Source of the DNA: Legionella nautarum
GTDB lineage: Bacteria; Pseudomonadota; Gammaproteobacteria; Legionellales; Legionellaceae
NCBI RefSeq assembly: GCF_001467895.1
Contig: NZ_LNYO01000013.1
Location: 1-64,000 of the forward strand
Length of the DNA: 64,000 nt
Direction: 5' to 3'
The notes under the pieces were generated by a model that saw only the letters and a list, made by a program, of their open reading frames with translations, had not been told where the DNA came from and did no database searches. The position numbers and the translations under genes were made by a program. Shown in pieces: positions 17,186-25,644 of the stretch; the first letter of the stretch is position 1; the number at the start of each line of letters is the position of its first letter.

Positions 17186-17214
17186 ATTATAGCCTAGTGA
17201 ACTTTCACTCTAGG
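17186..17214 (-). promoter_or_regulatory. Promoter -10 with overlapping palindromic operator
   Basis: Minus-strand TATAAT at 17186-17191 lies 55 bases before the start of the small exported protein. Immediately upstream is the palindrome CCTAGTGAA..TTCACTCTAGG (17193-17214, core AGTGAA-CT-TTCACT), covering the spacer where -35 contacts would be. The -35 itself is weak, which fits a regulated promoter. The regulator is unknown. Confidence 0.45.
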
Positions 17215-17371
17215 CCAATCAAAAGCGTAAAGATTTAGTTAATTGGAGCAGAGCCCTGATGGGACAAGGGGTCTATGCTGGAATTTTTGATAAAAAAATG
17301 TACAATTCGAGGGGGATGTTCAGCTTCAGTGTAAATAACTTTAACATTTACCGTTGAATTATCGCTAAAAT

Positions 17372-17419
17372 AATCGTTCAAGCCTTGATGTATTTCTATG
17401 CATCAAAGCTTGAACGATT
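17372..17419 (-). terminator. Terminator hairpin of the Cdc20-like gene
   Basis: A long stem: AATCGTTCAAGCCTTGATG (17372-17390) pairs with CATCAAAGCTTGAACGATT (17401-17419) over 19 positions with one mismatch and a 10-base loop. It begins a few bases beyond the stop at 17425, and the minus-strand continuation is T-rich (ATTTTAG). Confidence 0.6.
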
Positions 17420-17424
17420 GTTAA

Positions 17425-18741
17425 TTAACGTATTCTATTTCCAGATAAAAACGAGTCTGGTATACCTGGTATACCTGGTATTTCTGCTTTACTAGCAGCT
17501 GATTTTTTGCGAACAGACCAAAAACTCAAAATTTGATCAGGACTTGCTGTCACTATTTTTTGGGGGGCTGCCGGGTCTTGAGCCGAATATAATACTCTAT
17601 CCTTATGCGGATCACTGCTGCTGCCGCTCTTGCGTAATTGTCTCCCATTGATAGTCCAACAGGAAACTCCAGAATTGTAGCCTTCAGTAATAAAGATATT
17701 TTGTTCATCCAACCAATGAACATTACAGACCTGTGCATAGGTGGTGGTAGCCTGAGAAATAATTTTTCCGGACTCAGGATTCCATATTTTTAAGCTTTGA
17801 TCGTCTGTACCACCGCCACTAGCGATGTACTTATTATTGGGAGAAAATGCTAAAGCTTTTGATGGCGAGCGATGCTCTTTAAATATTAATCGAGGGTGAT
17901 TTAGATAGGACGGATCATAGATTTCCACCGTTGTTCCGTTGCTAATTGCCAAGGTACCAACATCATTTTGCTGGCTAAATGTAAATCCAGCTATGTAATT
18001 TTCAAAAATATGGACAGGGTGTGATCCTGGGGGATTTCGTAAATCAATATGTGTCAGGGAATGGCTATATTTAGATGCTGCATAAAAACCATGCGCCCCA
18101 TCGGATACAATTTTAGTACAGGCTCCAATTCCGTGGGTTAATCGAAATTCAGCAAGGACACCAGAATCAATGTAGTGTACCTTACCGTCTAATCCTGCTA
18201 TGGCATAAATCCCAGCGTTAGAACCCCCCGAATTATACGCCAGGGCAGTGATGGCCGATGACCCTATATAATAGTTTGCTTTATGCGTTTTCAAATTGTA
18301 TATAAACATTGTATCGTTCAATCCAATGCAAATCTCTGTTTTGTCAGCCCAACAAAGCGGATTTAGATAATAGTCTTTTGGTAGGCCGGATACATTGATG
18401 TATTGCTCTGCAACTGGAGTAAATGTGGCTTTTTCTACTGAGGGTTTGGGCTTATAGTGAGGTGGAATAGATAAACTGAGTAAACGATCCTTATACATAT
18501 CCTCATAAGGCATATTCCATAGCGCTGGACAAAGAGCGCTTGCGTACTCATATTCATCATGGGAAGAGTGTTGTAAGTCACTAGGTGATTTAAAAGAGCC
18601 CGATAATTTCGCACTTTGTAGTTCAGATGTATTGGAGTCTTTTGCTCGAAGAGGAATCTCCCTGTCACTCATCCTTGTTTTTTTCCTGGGTGTTTTTCTA
18701 TCCTTTGTTTGAAAAAAATCATAATTATGTTTACTGTACAT
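17425..18741 (-). CDS. Cdc20/Cdh1-like WD40 protein with C-box-like motif and IR tail
   Basis: A 438-residue soluble protein, start at ATG 18741 behind AGAAGG (an in-frame TTG at 18747 is too close to that site). It parallels eukaryotic APC/C co-activators: a basic N-terminus; D26-R-E-I-P-L-R32, close to the C-box DR(F/Y)IPxR; a linker ('MYKDRLLSLSI'); 'LPKDYYLNPLCWADKTEICI' at about 120-139, matching the Cdc20 'DYYLNLxDWSS' entry into the propeller; about seven WD-like blades; 'IASGGGTDDQSLKIW' near 305-320 and 'AQVCNVHW' near 335, both Cdc20/Fizzy signatures; 'HKDRVLYSAQ'; and a C-terminal Ile437-Arg438, the IR tail that binds the APC3 subunit. The C-box aromatic is Glu here. Probably a translocated effector; expression in the host is inferred. 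Confidence 0.88.
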   Translation of the reverse strand: MYSKHNYDFFQTKDRKTPRKKTRMSDREIPLRAKDSNTSELQSAKLSGSFKSPSDLQHSSHDEYEYASALCPALWNMPYEDMYKDRLLSLSIPPHYKPKPSVEKATFTPVAEQYINVSGLPKDYYLNPLCWADKTEICIGLNDTMFIYNLKTHKANYYIGSSAITALAYNSGGSNAGIYAIAGLDGKVHYIDSGVLAEFRLTHGIGACTKIVSDGAHGFYAASKYSHSLTHIDLRNPPGSHPVHIFENYIAGFTFSQQNDVGTLAISNGTTVEIYDPSYLNHPRLIFKEHRSPSKALAFSPNNKYIASGGGTDDQSLKIWNPESGKIISQATTTYAQVCNVHWLDEQNIFITEGYNSGVSCWTINGRQLRKSGSSSDPHKDRVLYSAQDPAAPQKIVTASPDQILSFWSVRKKSAASKAEIPGIPGIPDSFLSGNRIR

Positions 18742-18930
18742 CAGCAATTACCTTCTAACTAAATTATTTGCCGACATTATACACAAAAAAAATACAATAG
18801 ATGCTCGTTATTTAATCATAATTGTTTGGTCATTACCAATAAGGAATTAAAGCTTAACGTTTACTCTGCTTCGATATTGAGCCGGGTCCAAATAGTCAGC
18901 TCTGAGAAGGCAGAGAACCCTCTATTAAAG

Positions 18931-18982
18931 TGGTATAATGCTAAAGTAGGGATGGATACATCCGCTAGGGGATGAAGCGGAT
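18931..18982 (+). promoter_or_regulatory. Extended -10 promoter and leader hairpin
   Basis: TGGTATAAT (18931-18939) is an extended -10 for the flavoprotein gene at 19056. A 7-bp hairpin in the leader, ATCCGCT (18960-18966) with AGCGGAT (18976-18982), follows. The rest of 18742-19055 shows nothing else recognisable. Confidence 0.4.
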
Positions 18983-19055
18983 AGTTACATCTTAACTATT
19001 TTAGTTTACTCTTAGGCCAAAAATTCGCCTGATCTTTCTTAAAAGTTGTTTAGAT

Positions 19056-20237
19056 ATGGAACAAGTTGACGTTATAATTATTGGAGCCGGGGCTGCCGGT
19101 TTGATGAGTGCAATTGAAGTAGGCAAACGCCGTCGCAAAGTTCTTATTCTAGATCATGCCAACAAAGTGGGTAAAAAAATTCTTATGTCTGGGGGAGGGC
19201 GCTGTAATTTTACTAACTATTACATCGAGCCCCATAAATATTTTTCGCATAATCCTCATTTTTTTAAATCGGCGTTGAGCCGTTATACACAATGGGATTT
19301 TATAGATCTGGTTAAAAAACACGCTATTCCTTTTCACGAAAAAACGCTAGGGCAATTATTTTGTGATAATAAATCAAAAGATATAGTCGATATGTTACTG
19401 GCTGAGTGTGATAAAGCAGGCGCATTAATTCACTTAAGTACAACGGTAGAAAAGATTCAACGAATGGATACCAATCAGTTCAAAATTCACTCCAATCGAG
19501 GTAGCTTTCTCTGCAGCTCATTAATTATCGCTACTGGCGGCCTTTCTATCCCTACCATGGGTGCAAGTCCTTTTGCTTATAAAGTGGCTGAGCAATTTGG
19601 TATAAAAGTCTGGCCAACTAGAGCCGGACTTGTTCCTTTGACCTTGGATGTCAATGATAAAGAAAAATGTTCAACACTTTCAGGCGTTAGTATTGATAGC
19701 TACGTTAAAAGTGAACGAAATGAGTTTAGAGAGAATATATTATTTACTCATAGAGGATTAAGCGGCCCAGCAATTTTACAATTATCCTCCTATTGGAACC
19801 CTGGAGAACCCATTTCTATTGACTTTTTACCTGAACAAGATCTTTTTGAGCTGCTAAAAAAAGCGCGTCTTGAAATGCCGCAAAAACAATTAAATTCCAT
19901 TTTATCGATGTACTTACCCAAGCGGGTAGTCGAGGTATTTATTCCCCCAAACCTCGCTGAAACAAAGCTTTCTGAATTATCCAATCGAGACCTGAGCGCA
20001 ATCGCCGGGCAAATGCATACTTGGATTGTAAAACCTAATGGCACTGAGGGTTATAGAACTGCGGAAGTCACGATAGGAGGGGTTGATTGCAACGCAATTT
20101 CTTCAAAAACCATGGAAGCAAACGACGTTCCTGGCTTGTATTTTATTGGCGAAGCCTTAGATATAACAGGCTGGTTAGGCGGATATAATTTTCAATGGGC
20201 TTGGTCTTCGGGTTGGGCAGCGGGACAGGTTGCCTAA
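19056..20237 (+). CDS. BaiN/HI0933-family FAD-dependent oxidoreductase
   Basis: A 393-residue flavoprotein. The N-terminal dinucleotide fold is GAGAAGLMSAIEVGKR at residues 9-24, followed by the family hallmark 'KKILMSGGGRCNFTN' at about 40-54. 'LFTHRGLSGPAILQLSSYW' and the C-terminal 'GLYFIGEALDITGWLGGYNF' are also typical. Members are soluble FAD enzymes of mostly unknown substrate (BaiN acts on bile-acid intermediates in clostridia; others are YhiN-like). Nothing nearby hints at the substrate. Full length. Confidence 0.88.
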   Translation: MEQVDVIIIGAGAAGLMSAIEVGKRRRKVLILDHANKVGKKILMSGGGRCNFTNYYIEPHKYFSHNPHFFKSALSRYTQWDFIDLVKKHAIPFHEKTLGQLFCDNKSKDIVDMLLAECDKAGALIHLSTTVEKIQRMDTNQFKIHSNRGSFLCSSLIIATGGLSIPTMGASPFAYKVAEQFGIKVWPTRAGLVPLTLDVNDKEKCSTLSGVSIDSYVKSERNEFRENILFTHRGLSGPAILQLSSYWNPGEPISIDFLPEQDLFELLKKARLEMPQKQLNSILSMYLPKRVVEVFIPPNLAETKLSELSNRDLSAIAGQMHTWIVKPNGTEGYRTAEVTIGGVDCNAISSKTMEANDVPGLYFIGEALDITGWLGGYNFQWAWSSGWAAGQVA

Positions 20238-20326
20238 GAAGGTTTCATTTATGATAACTCCATATTTGGAATTGAATAATTGCGGATTCGGACTTATCAT
20301 GCCTCTTAACAGCGGAGAGGATTATT

Positions 20327-20734
20327 ATGTCATCTAGTACGAATCAGCTAATGAGTTGTTTTAACGATCCTATTAAAGAAATAGAAACAATACGGGAAGG
20401 TATTAAGCCTGAGTTGATTGAAAATTTTCTTAATGAGCAATCTTTTGTAGTAAAGGATGTCCTTAGTCGGTTAAAAATTACGACCTCTACCTATTTTGCA
20501 AAGAAAAAAGAACATAAATTACTCGATTCCAGCTCTACGGAAAAATTTTTAAGATTATTCTCTGTTGTACAGAATGCGCAAGAAGTTTTAGGAAGACAAG
20601 AAGCAAAAAATTGGCTTTATAGAAAAATCCTCTCTTTAGGAGATCAAATTCCAATGGATTTATTGGATACTGAAGCAGGGCATCGTCTTGTTGAACAAAC
20701 CTTATTACAAATTAAATATGGAATCTATAACTAA
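20327..20734 (+). CDS. Xre/MbcA/ParS-type antitoxin (RES partner)
   Basis: A 135-residue protein with an N-terminal helix-turn-helix-like region ('FVVKDVLSRLKITTSTYFAK') and a C-terminal DUF2384 toxin-binding domain ('LFSVVQNAQEVLGRQEAKNW' ... 'GHRLVEQTLLQIKYGIY'). That is the architecture of antitoxins paired with RES-domain toxins. GGAGAGGATT at about 20315-20324 is the ribosome site. Its TAA stop overlaps the toxin ATG by one base (TAATG), a tightly coupled pair. It should neutralise the toxin and repress its own operon. Confidence 0.87.
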   Translation: MSSSTNQLMSCFNDPIKEIETIREGIKPELIENFLNEQSFVVKDVLSRLKITTSTYFAKKKEHKLLDSSSTEKFLRLFSVVQNAQEVLGRQEAKNWLYRKILSLGDQIPMDLLDTEAGHRLVEQTLLQIKYGIYN

Positions 20735-21195
20735 TGTCCGTCTGGTTTAGAGGTCATCAACATCCAGAGGTAGATATCGTATTTTCAGGTGAGGGTGGAT
20801 TATCCGTTGCAGGTCGATGGAATCACCTAGGGACAAAAGCGGTATATGGCTCACAATCAATATCTCTTTCTACCTTAGAATGGTTATCACATAACGGCCT
20901 GCCGGTTTCTGGATTTAGTTATTATAAATTTTCGATTGAAATTCCAGAAGAATTGCTAGTGCTCTATAAAGTTTCTGATTTACCTAAAGAATGGAAAAAT
21001 ACGCCCTCACCTAATTCCTGTCGAGATTTTGCCGCAAAAAATTTTTATGATCCTAAGCAATATTTGGCAATGGCTATTCCTTCGGTTATGGTGCCAGAGG
21101 AGTTTAATTTAGTTATCAACCCGTTGCACAATGCTTTTGTTGAGGTAAAAAAGACAGTGCAGTTCTTAGGAAAATTTACTGCTCCACATAGATAA
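20734..21195 (+). CDS. RES-domain toxin
   Basis: A 153-residue RES protein. The conserved trio of the family is visible: Arg in 'GRWNHLGTKAVYGSQSISLS' (about residue 29), Glu in 'TLEWL' (about residue 49) and Ser in 'AIPSVMVPEEFNLVINPLH' (about residue 116). RES toxins related to MbcT and ParT degrade NAD+ or modify proteins with it, arresting growth. The gene begins on the last base of the antitoxin stop and APH(9) follows six bases later, so all three may share one transcript. Confidence 0.88.
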   Translation: MSVWFRGHQHPEVDIVFSGEGGLSVAGRWNHLGTKAVYGSQSISLSTLEWLSHNGLPVSGFSYYKFSIEIPEELLVLYKVSDLPKEWKNTPSPNSCRDFAAKNFYDPKQYLAMAIPSVMVPEEFNLVINPLHNAFVEVKKTVQFLGKFTAPHR

Positions 21196-21201
21196 AACGA
21201 T

Positions 21202-22203
21202 ATGCTAAAAAAAATCATTCAAGATCAACATATTATTGAACTTTTGAAAGTTCATTATGGAATTGATATTCATACAGTAAAACTCTTCCAGGGTGGTGCT
21301 GATATGAATGCATTTGGATATAAAGCCGATGCAGAATCTCATTCCTATTTCGTTAAACTAAAATACGGCGATTATGATGAAATTAACTTAGCAATTATCC
21401 GTCTCTTGCATGATTCTGGAATAAAAGAAATTATTTTTCCTATCCCTACAGTTGAAGAAAAATTATTTCAGCAATTGGAGCAGTTTAAAATAATTGTGTA
21501 TCCTTTTATTCATGCAGCAAATGGTTTCACACAAAATTTGACAGAAAAACAATGGAAACAGTTAGGCAGCGTTTTAAGAAAAATTCATGAAACCTCTGTT
21601 CCCCACTCGATTCAACAACAACTAAGAAAAGAAACCTACTCAACTCAATGGCGTGAAATTGTTAAATCCTTTTTTAGTAAAATTGAATTGAATAATTCAG
21701 ATGATAAAATCACAACGGATTTCAAAACTTTTTTTAAGCAAAATATCGATTCGATTCACCAATTAGTTGGTTCTTCAGAAGAATTATCTAAAAAAATTCA
21801 ACCTGATTTTGAGCAATATGTGCTCTGTCATTCTGATATTCATGCCGGCAATGTATTGCTTGTTAATGAGGAGTCTATTTACATTATTGATTGGGACGAG
21901 CCTATGTTGGCACCAAAAGAACGTGATTTGATGTTCATTGGGGCTGGCGTTGGTAATGTATGGAATACACCCCATGAAATCCGTCTTTTTTATGAGGGTT
22001 ATGGGGAAGTAAACCTTGATAAAACTCTGTTGTCTTATTACCGATATGAACGAATTATCGAAGATATGGCAATCTACGGACAAGATTTGCTTTCACGCGA
22101 TCAAGACGATCAGTCCAGACTTGAAAGTTTTAACTATTTTAAGTCGATGTTTGAGCCCAATGAGGTGATTGAAATAGCGTTTTCTTCTAGTGATTTTTCA
22201 TAA
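21202..22203 (+). CDS. aph(9): APH(9)-like spectinomycin phosphotransferase
   Basis: A 333-residue APH-fold kinase. The catalytic loop is 'CHSDIHAGNVLL' (about residues 209-220), followed by the metal-binding 'IIDWDEPMLAPKERDL'. The N-lobe opens with 'LLKVHYGIDIHTVKLFQGGA'. From memory this is very close over its whole length to APH(9)-Ia of Legionella pneumophila, which phosphorylates spectinomycin at the 9-hydroxyl; activity here is inferred. It is six bases downstream of the RES toxin with no promoter evident, so it may depend on the toxin-antitoxin promoter. Confidence 0.88.
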   Translation: MLKKIIQDQHIIELLKVHYGIDIHTVKLFQGGADMNAFGYKADAESHSYFVKLKYGDYDEINLAIIRLLHDSGIKEIIFPIPTVEEKLFQQLEQFKIIVYPFIHAANGFTQNLTEKQWKQLGSVLRKIHETSVPHSIQQQLRKETYSTQWREIVKSFFSKIELNNSDDKITTDFKTFFKQNIDSIHQLVGSSEELSKKIQPDFEQYVLCHSDIHAGNVLLVNEESIYIIDWDEPMLAPKERDLMFIGAGVGNVWNTPHEIRLFYEGYGEVNLDKTLLSYYRYERIIEDMAIYGQDLLSRDQDDQSRLESFNYFKSMFEPNEVIEIAFSSSDFS

Positions 22204-22220
22204 CTGCCTGATAAAATTCG

Positions 22221-22394
22221 TCAATTACTAGTATTAGGGTTTGAATTAGGTTTTACCTCAGCTTCATCTGCTTTATTATTCTTTGCAGCGTTTTTTTCTG
22301 GCAAGGCAATATAGGGATTATGTGCGTATACAGACTTTTTCGGTGGTGGGGTAGTTGGAGGGCTAAGAGTAGAATAGCTAGCTTTGGATTTCAT
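22221..22394 (-). CDS. Small Pro/Lys/Asn-rich protein
   Basis: A 57-residue frame from ATG at 22394 to TGA at 22221-22223, preceded by TAGGAA about 10 bases upstream. The peptide is proline-rich near the N-terminus (LSPPTTPPPKKSVYAHNPY) and Asn/Lys-rich later, without hydrophobic segments. No family recognised. It is convergent with APH(9) and upstream of cfa in the same direction as cfa. Coding potential is moderate. Confidence 0.4.
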   Translation of the reverse strand: MKSKASYSTLSPPTTPPPKKSVYAHNPYIALPEKNAAKNNKADEAEVKPNSNPNTSN

Positions 22395-22486
22395 GATATT
22401 TTTTCCTATAAACCAATTTTAGAGTATTTCCCATTAATCATGGTTAGGATAAAATATTATATAAATCAATTGGTTACAAGATCAAA

Positions 22487-22510
22487 CCTGGCTGCAAGCA
22501 ACCAGGCTTG
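22487..22510. repeat. Short dispersed repeat with terminator-like dyad
   Basis: CCTGGCTGCAAGCAACCAGG forms a CCTGG/CCAGG hairpin just beyond the 3' end of cfa. On the minus strand it is followed by TTT, so it may act as a weak cfa terminator. Eighteen identical bases occur at 8741-8758. Confidence 0.45.
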
Positions 22511-22534
22511 TTTATTCTCAAAAACTAAAGGGTT

Positions 22535-23674
22535 TCAACGCACACTTTCATAGCCGTCTTTTACACCGGATTTAGATAAAACAAGCTGCCAGACTTGCGC
22601 TGTTCTTGAGCGAAACATGCCAGCGCACATCAGTAAATAATAGCGCCACATGCGGTAAAATCGGAGGTCAAACTGAGATTTTATCGAATCCCAATGCTGT
22701 TCAAAGTTTTGATTCCAAGCCAATAGAGTATCGTCGTAATAAGCGCCAAAATTGTGCCAGTCTTCGACTAGAAAAATGGTTTCCAAAGAATTTGATAATT
22801 GGATCATCGAGGGCAGGCTTCCATTAGGAAAAATATATTTGTTAATCCAGCGATCCGTGGTTGTGACGGTTTCATTATTTCCGATAGTGTGCAACAGAAA
22901 CAGACCATCGTCATTAAGTTGCTCTTTCATTAATTGCAGGAAAGAAACGTAGTTTTTTCGGCCAAAGTGCTCAAAGGCACCAATACTAACCATTTTTGTG
23001 AACTGTTTTTTCTCAGAATTATAAATATGACTGTGGCGATAATCTGCGGTATAAAACTCAATAGGCAGATGACTATAATGGTTTTTAGCATAAGAGATTT
23101 GGTTGGACGCAATGCTAATACCAACCACTTTGCAGCCATAATTCTCAGCTGCATACGCTGCGAATCCTCCCCAGCCACAGCCAATATCAAGCAAAGTATC
23201 ATTTTCAGTTAGATATATTTTTTTACAAATTAAGTCATATTTTGCTTGTTGTGCTGAGTCTAGATCGTGAGCATTTCGCCAATAACCACAGCTATAGGCC
23301 ATGCTTTTGCCTAACATTAACTCAAATAAATGATGATCCAGATTGTAATGTCGTTGGGCAACTTGTTTGGAGCGTCGAACAGTTTGTCGATTGATAAGTT
23401 TTGATGAAAGGCTATAAACGAAGTGAAAAAAATTAGTTTTCATTTCTTTATGCATTTCTGCCTTGCAGAGTTGGTAGGAGAGGGTATCTAAGTTATTGCA
23501 GTCCCACCATCCTTCCATGTAGGTTTCTCCCAATCCCAGAGAACCGTCGGTAATAATGCGTTTTAATGCCCGCTCATCGCGAAGTATGATGTCATGAGGT
23601 TTGCTGCCGTTGATGGTGATATCTGCTTTTTCCAGCGCTTTTTGCACATATTTTTGCACAGTTAAATTTCTCAT
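22535..23674 (-). CDS. cfa: Cyclopropane-fatty-acyl-phospholipid synthase
   Basis: A 379-residue SAM-dependent enzyme that methylenates cis double bonds of membrane phospholipid acyl chains. Evidence is the N-terminal 'GSLGLGETYMEGWWDCNNLD' lipid-binding region, the 'YSCGYW' segment, the SAM motif 'LLDIGCGWGGFAAYAAE' (about residue 167 on), 'SIGAFEHFGRKNY' and the C-terminal 'FRSRTAQVWQLVLSK'. Length matches E. coli Cfa (382). The likely role is hardening membranes in stationary phase or under acid stress, which is interesting given gadB in the same window. Confidence 0.95.
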   Translation of the reverse strand: MRNLTVQKYVQKALEKADITINGSKPHDIILRDERALKRIITDGSLGLGETYMEGWWDCNNLDTLSYQLCKAEMHKEMKTNFFHFVYSLSSKLINRQTVRRSKQVAQRHYNLDHHLFELMLGKSMAYSCGYWRNAHDLDSAQQAKYDLICKKIYLTENDTLLDIGCGWGGFAAYAAENYGCKVVGISIASNQISYAKNHYSHLPIEFYTADYRHSHIYNSEKKQFTKMVSIGAFEHFGRKNYVSFLQLMKEQLNDDGLFLLHTIGNNETVTTTDRWINKYIFPNGSLPSMIQLSNSLETIFLVEDWHNFGAYYDDTLLAWNQNFEQHWDSIKSQFDLRFYRMWRYYLLMCAGMFRSRTAQVWQLVLSKSGVKDGYESVR

Positions 23675-23880
23675 TAATTCTGACTCCCATAATCCCTTAT
23701 CTGTTTTTCTGTGACTTAAGCTGTTTCAGAATCTCATTAATTTTGAAGTTAGTAAATAAGCTAGTGCCTTAGCTTTGAGAAATAAGAATTATCCTAGAAA
23801 AAATGATTTGAGTTCCAGCATTTTTTGATTAAGATGGCCTAATCATTAAGCAAGAATAAATTGAACTAGAATTAAGAATT

Positions 23881-25629
23881 ATGAAACAGAAAATTGAATC
23901 TCTTTTACTCCAAGCCTTAGAAAAACTATCAATACAAGATCAATTGACCTTCCCCAATATGTTCAATGTGAATATTGAACGTCCAAGAGATCCAAATCAT
24001 GGCGATTTTTCCAGTAATTTGGCGATGATCCTAGCAAAATTAGTAGGCATGCCGCCAAGGGTATTAGCGGAACGTTTAATTGCTTGTATTTCGCTTCCTG
24101 AAGATCTAGAGCGCGTTGAAATTGCCGGGCCTGGTTTTATCAATTTTACTATGAGTCAACAGGGCCTACAGAATCAACTGAAACAAATTTGGGAGTCTGC
24201 TGTATGCGGAGTGCTTTCTAGTGAAGAACCACATACCGTGGTGGTTGATTATTCTTCGCCTAATTTAGCTAAAGAAATGCATGTAGGTCATTTACGCTCA
24301 ACCATCATTGGTGATGCAATAGTCCGTGTTTTGGAGTTAAAAGGGCATAAAGTCATTCGCCAAAACCATGTTGGTGATTGGGGTACTCAATTTGGTATGT
24401 TGCTTGCGCATTTAGAAGATGAAGAATCTAGTCATCAAGGCGAAGTGCGGCTTAATGATTTGGAGAGTTTTTATAAGGCTGCGAAAAACCGTTTTGATAA
24501 TGAACCCCATTTTGCAGAAAGAGCTAGGCTGAAAGTTGTACTTTTGCAATCCGGTGATGCACATTGCTTGGCGTTATGGGCAAAATTTATCAAATTATCC
24601 TTGGCGCATTGCCAAGAAATTTATGAGCGATTAGGTGTTTCTTTGCAGACTAAAGATGTTCAAGCGGAAAGTGCCTACAATGAGCTTTTACCAATGATAG
24701 TGGACTCTTTACGAGAGCAGGGTTTATTAGTTGAGCATGAAGGGGCACAATGCGTATTTCTTGATGAATTCAAAGGCAAAAACAATGAACTTCTGCCTGT
24801 CATTGTGCAAAAAAAGGATGGTGGTTTTTTATATTCCTCTACCGATCTCGCAGCCATTTATTACCGACAGAGCAAATTAAAAGCTGACCGGGGTTTATAC
24901 GTCGTCGATGCACGGCAATCCCTACATTTTCAGCAAATTTTTGCTTTAGCCTATAAGGCCGGCTTTGCAAATCCTTCCATGCAATTAGAACATGTTAGTT
25001 TTGGAATGGTTTTAGACAAATCCGGCAAACCCTTTAAAAGTCGAGAAGGCGGTGTGACCAAACTAGTGGATTTGCTCGATGAGGCTGAGCGACGTGCAAA
25101 ACAATTAATTGAAACTAAACAAACTACTGCCTATCCTCCTGAGGAGTTGGAAGAAATGGCCAGAGTCTTGGGGATCTCATCAATCAAATATGCGGATTTA
25201 TCAAAAAACCGCACCAGTGATTACATGTTTGATTGGGATGCTATGTTAAGCTTTGAGGGCAATACCGCGCCTTATCTTTTATATGCCTATACCCGCATCA
25301 ACAGTTTATTCCAAAAAGCAGAGGTCAACTTAGATTCCTTTACAGAGCCTCTGCTTTTGCAGAATGCTAACGATGTTTCATTAGCCAAACAGCTTATTTT
25401 ATTCCCGGAAATCATCGATACTGTTGCCCTGAAAGCTTCTCCACATTTGCTTTGCACCTATCTTTATGAGTTGGCGGGTACCTTTTCGTCGTTTTATGAG
25501 GCCTGCCCTATTTTAAATCAGGAAGATCAGTTATTAAAATTCTCTCGGCTTAAATTGGCTAAATTAACCTCACGAATTTTGAAGTTAGGCTTGTCTTTGT
25601 TAGGTCTTAAAACATTACAACGCATGTAA
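23881..25629 (+). CDS. argS: Arginyl-tRNA synthetase
   Basis: A 582-residue class I aminoacyl-tRNA synthetase. The HIGH-type motif is HVGH in 'EMHVGHLRSTIIGDAI' (about residue 135). The KMSKS region is degenerate as usual in ArgRS ('DKSGKPFKSREGGVTKL'). The N-terminal Arg-tRNA synthetase domain ('RPRDPNHGDFSSNLAMILAK') and the C-terminal DALR anticodon-binding domain ('YAYTRINSLFQKAEV' ... 'LKLGLSLLGLKTLQRM') are both present and full length. The upstream sequence has no strong ribosome site. Confidence 0.97.
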   Translation: MKQKIESLLLQALEKLSIQDQLTFPNMFNVNIERPRDPNHGDFSSNLAMILAKLVGMPPRVLAERLIACISLPEDLERVEIAGPGFINFTMSQQGLQNQLKQIWESAVCGVLSSEEPHTVVVDYSSPNLAKEMHVGHLRSTIIGDAIVRVLELKGHKVIRQNHVGDWGTQFGMLLAHLEDEESSHQGEVRLNDLESFYKAAKNRFDNEPHFAERARLKVVLLQSGDAHCLALWAKFIKLSLAHCQEIYERLGVSLQTKDVQAESAYNELLPMIVDSLREQGLLVEHEGAQCVFLDEFKGKNNELLPVIVQKKDGGFLYSSTDLAAIYYRQSKLKADRGLYVVDARQSLHFQQIFALAYKAGFANPSMQLEHVSFGMVLDKSGKPFKSREGGVTKLVDLLDEAERRAKQLIETKQTTAYPPEELEEMARVLGISSIKYADLSKNRTSDYMFDWDAMLSFEGNTAPYLLYAYTRINSLFQKAEVNLDSFTEPLLLQNANDVSLAKQLILFPEIIDTVALKASPHLLCTYLYELAGTFSSFYEACPILNQEDQLLKFSRLKLAKLTSRILKLGLSLLGLKTLQRM

Positions 25630-25644
25630 TTTATTTAGAAAAGG

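Noticed and set aside
16935-17186. Overlapping frames on both strands of the small exported protein gene
   Set aside because: Only the minus-strand frame ending at 16874 has a signal peptide and a ribosome site.
22320-22553. 77-codon plus-strand frame upstream of cfa
   Set aside because: It covers the antisense of the small Pro-rich protein and the short dispersed repeat; no ribosome site.
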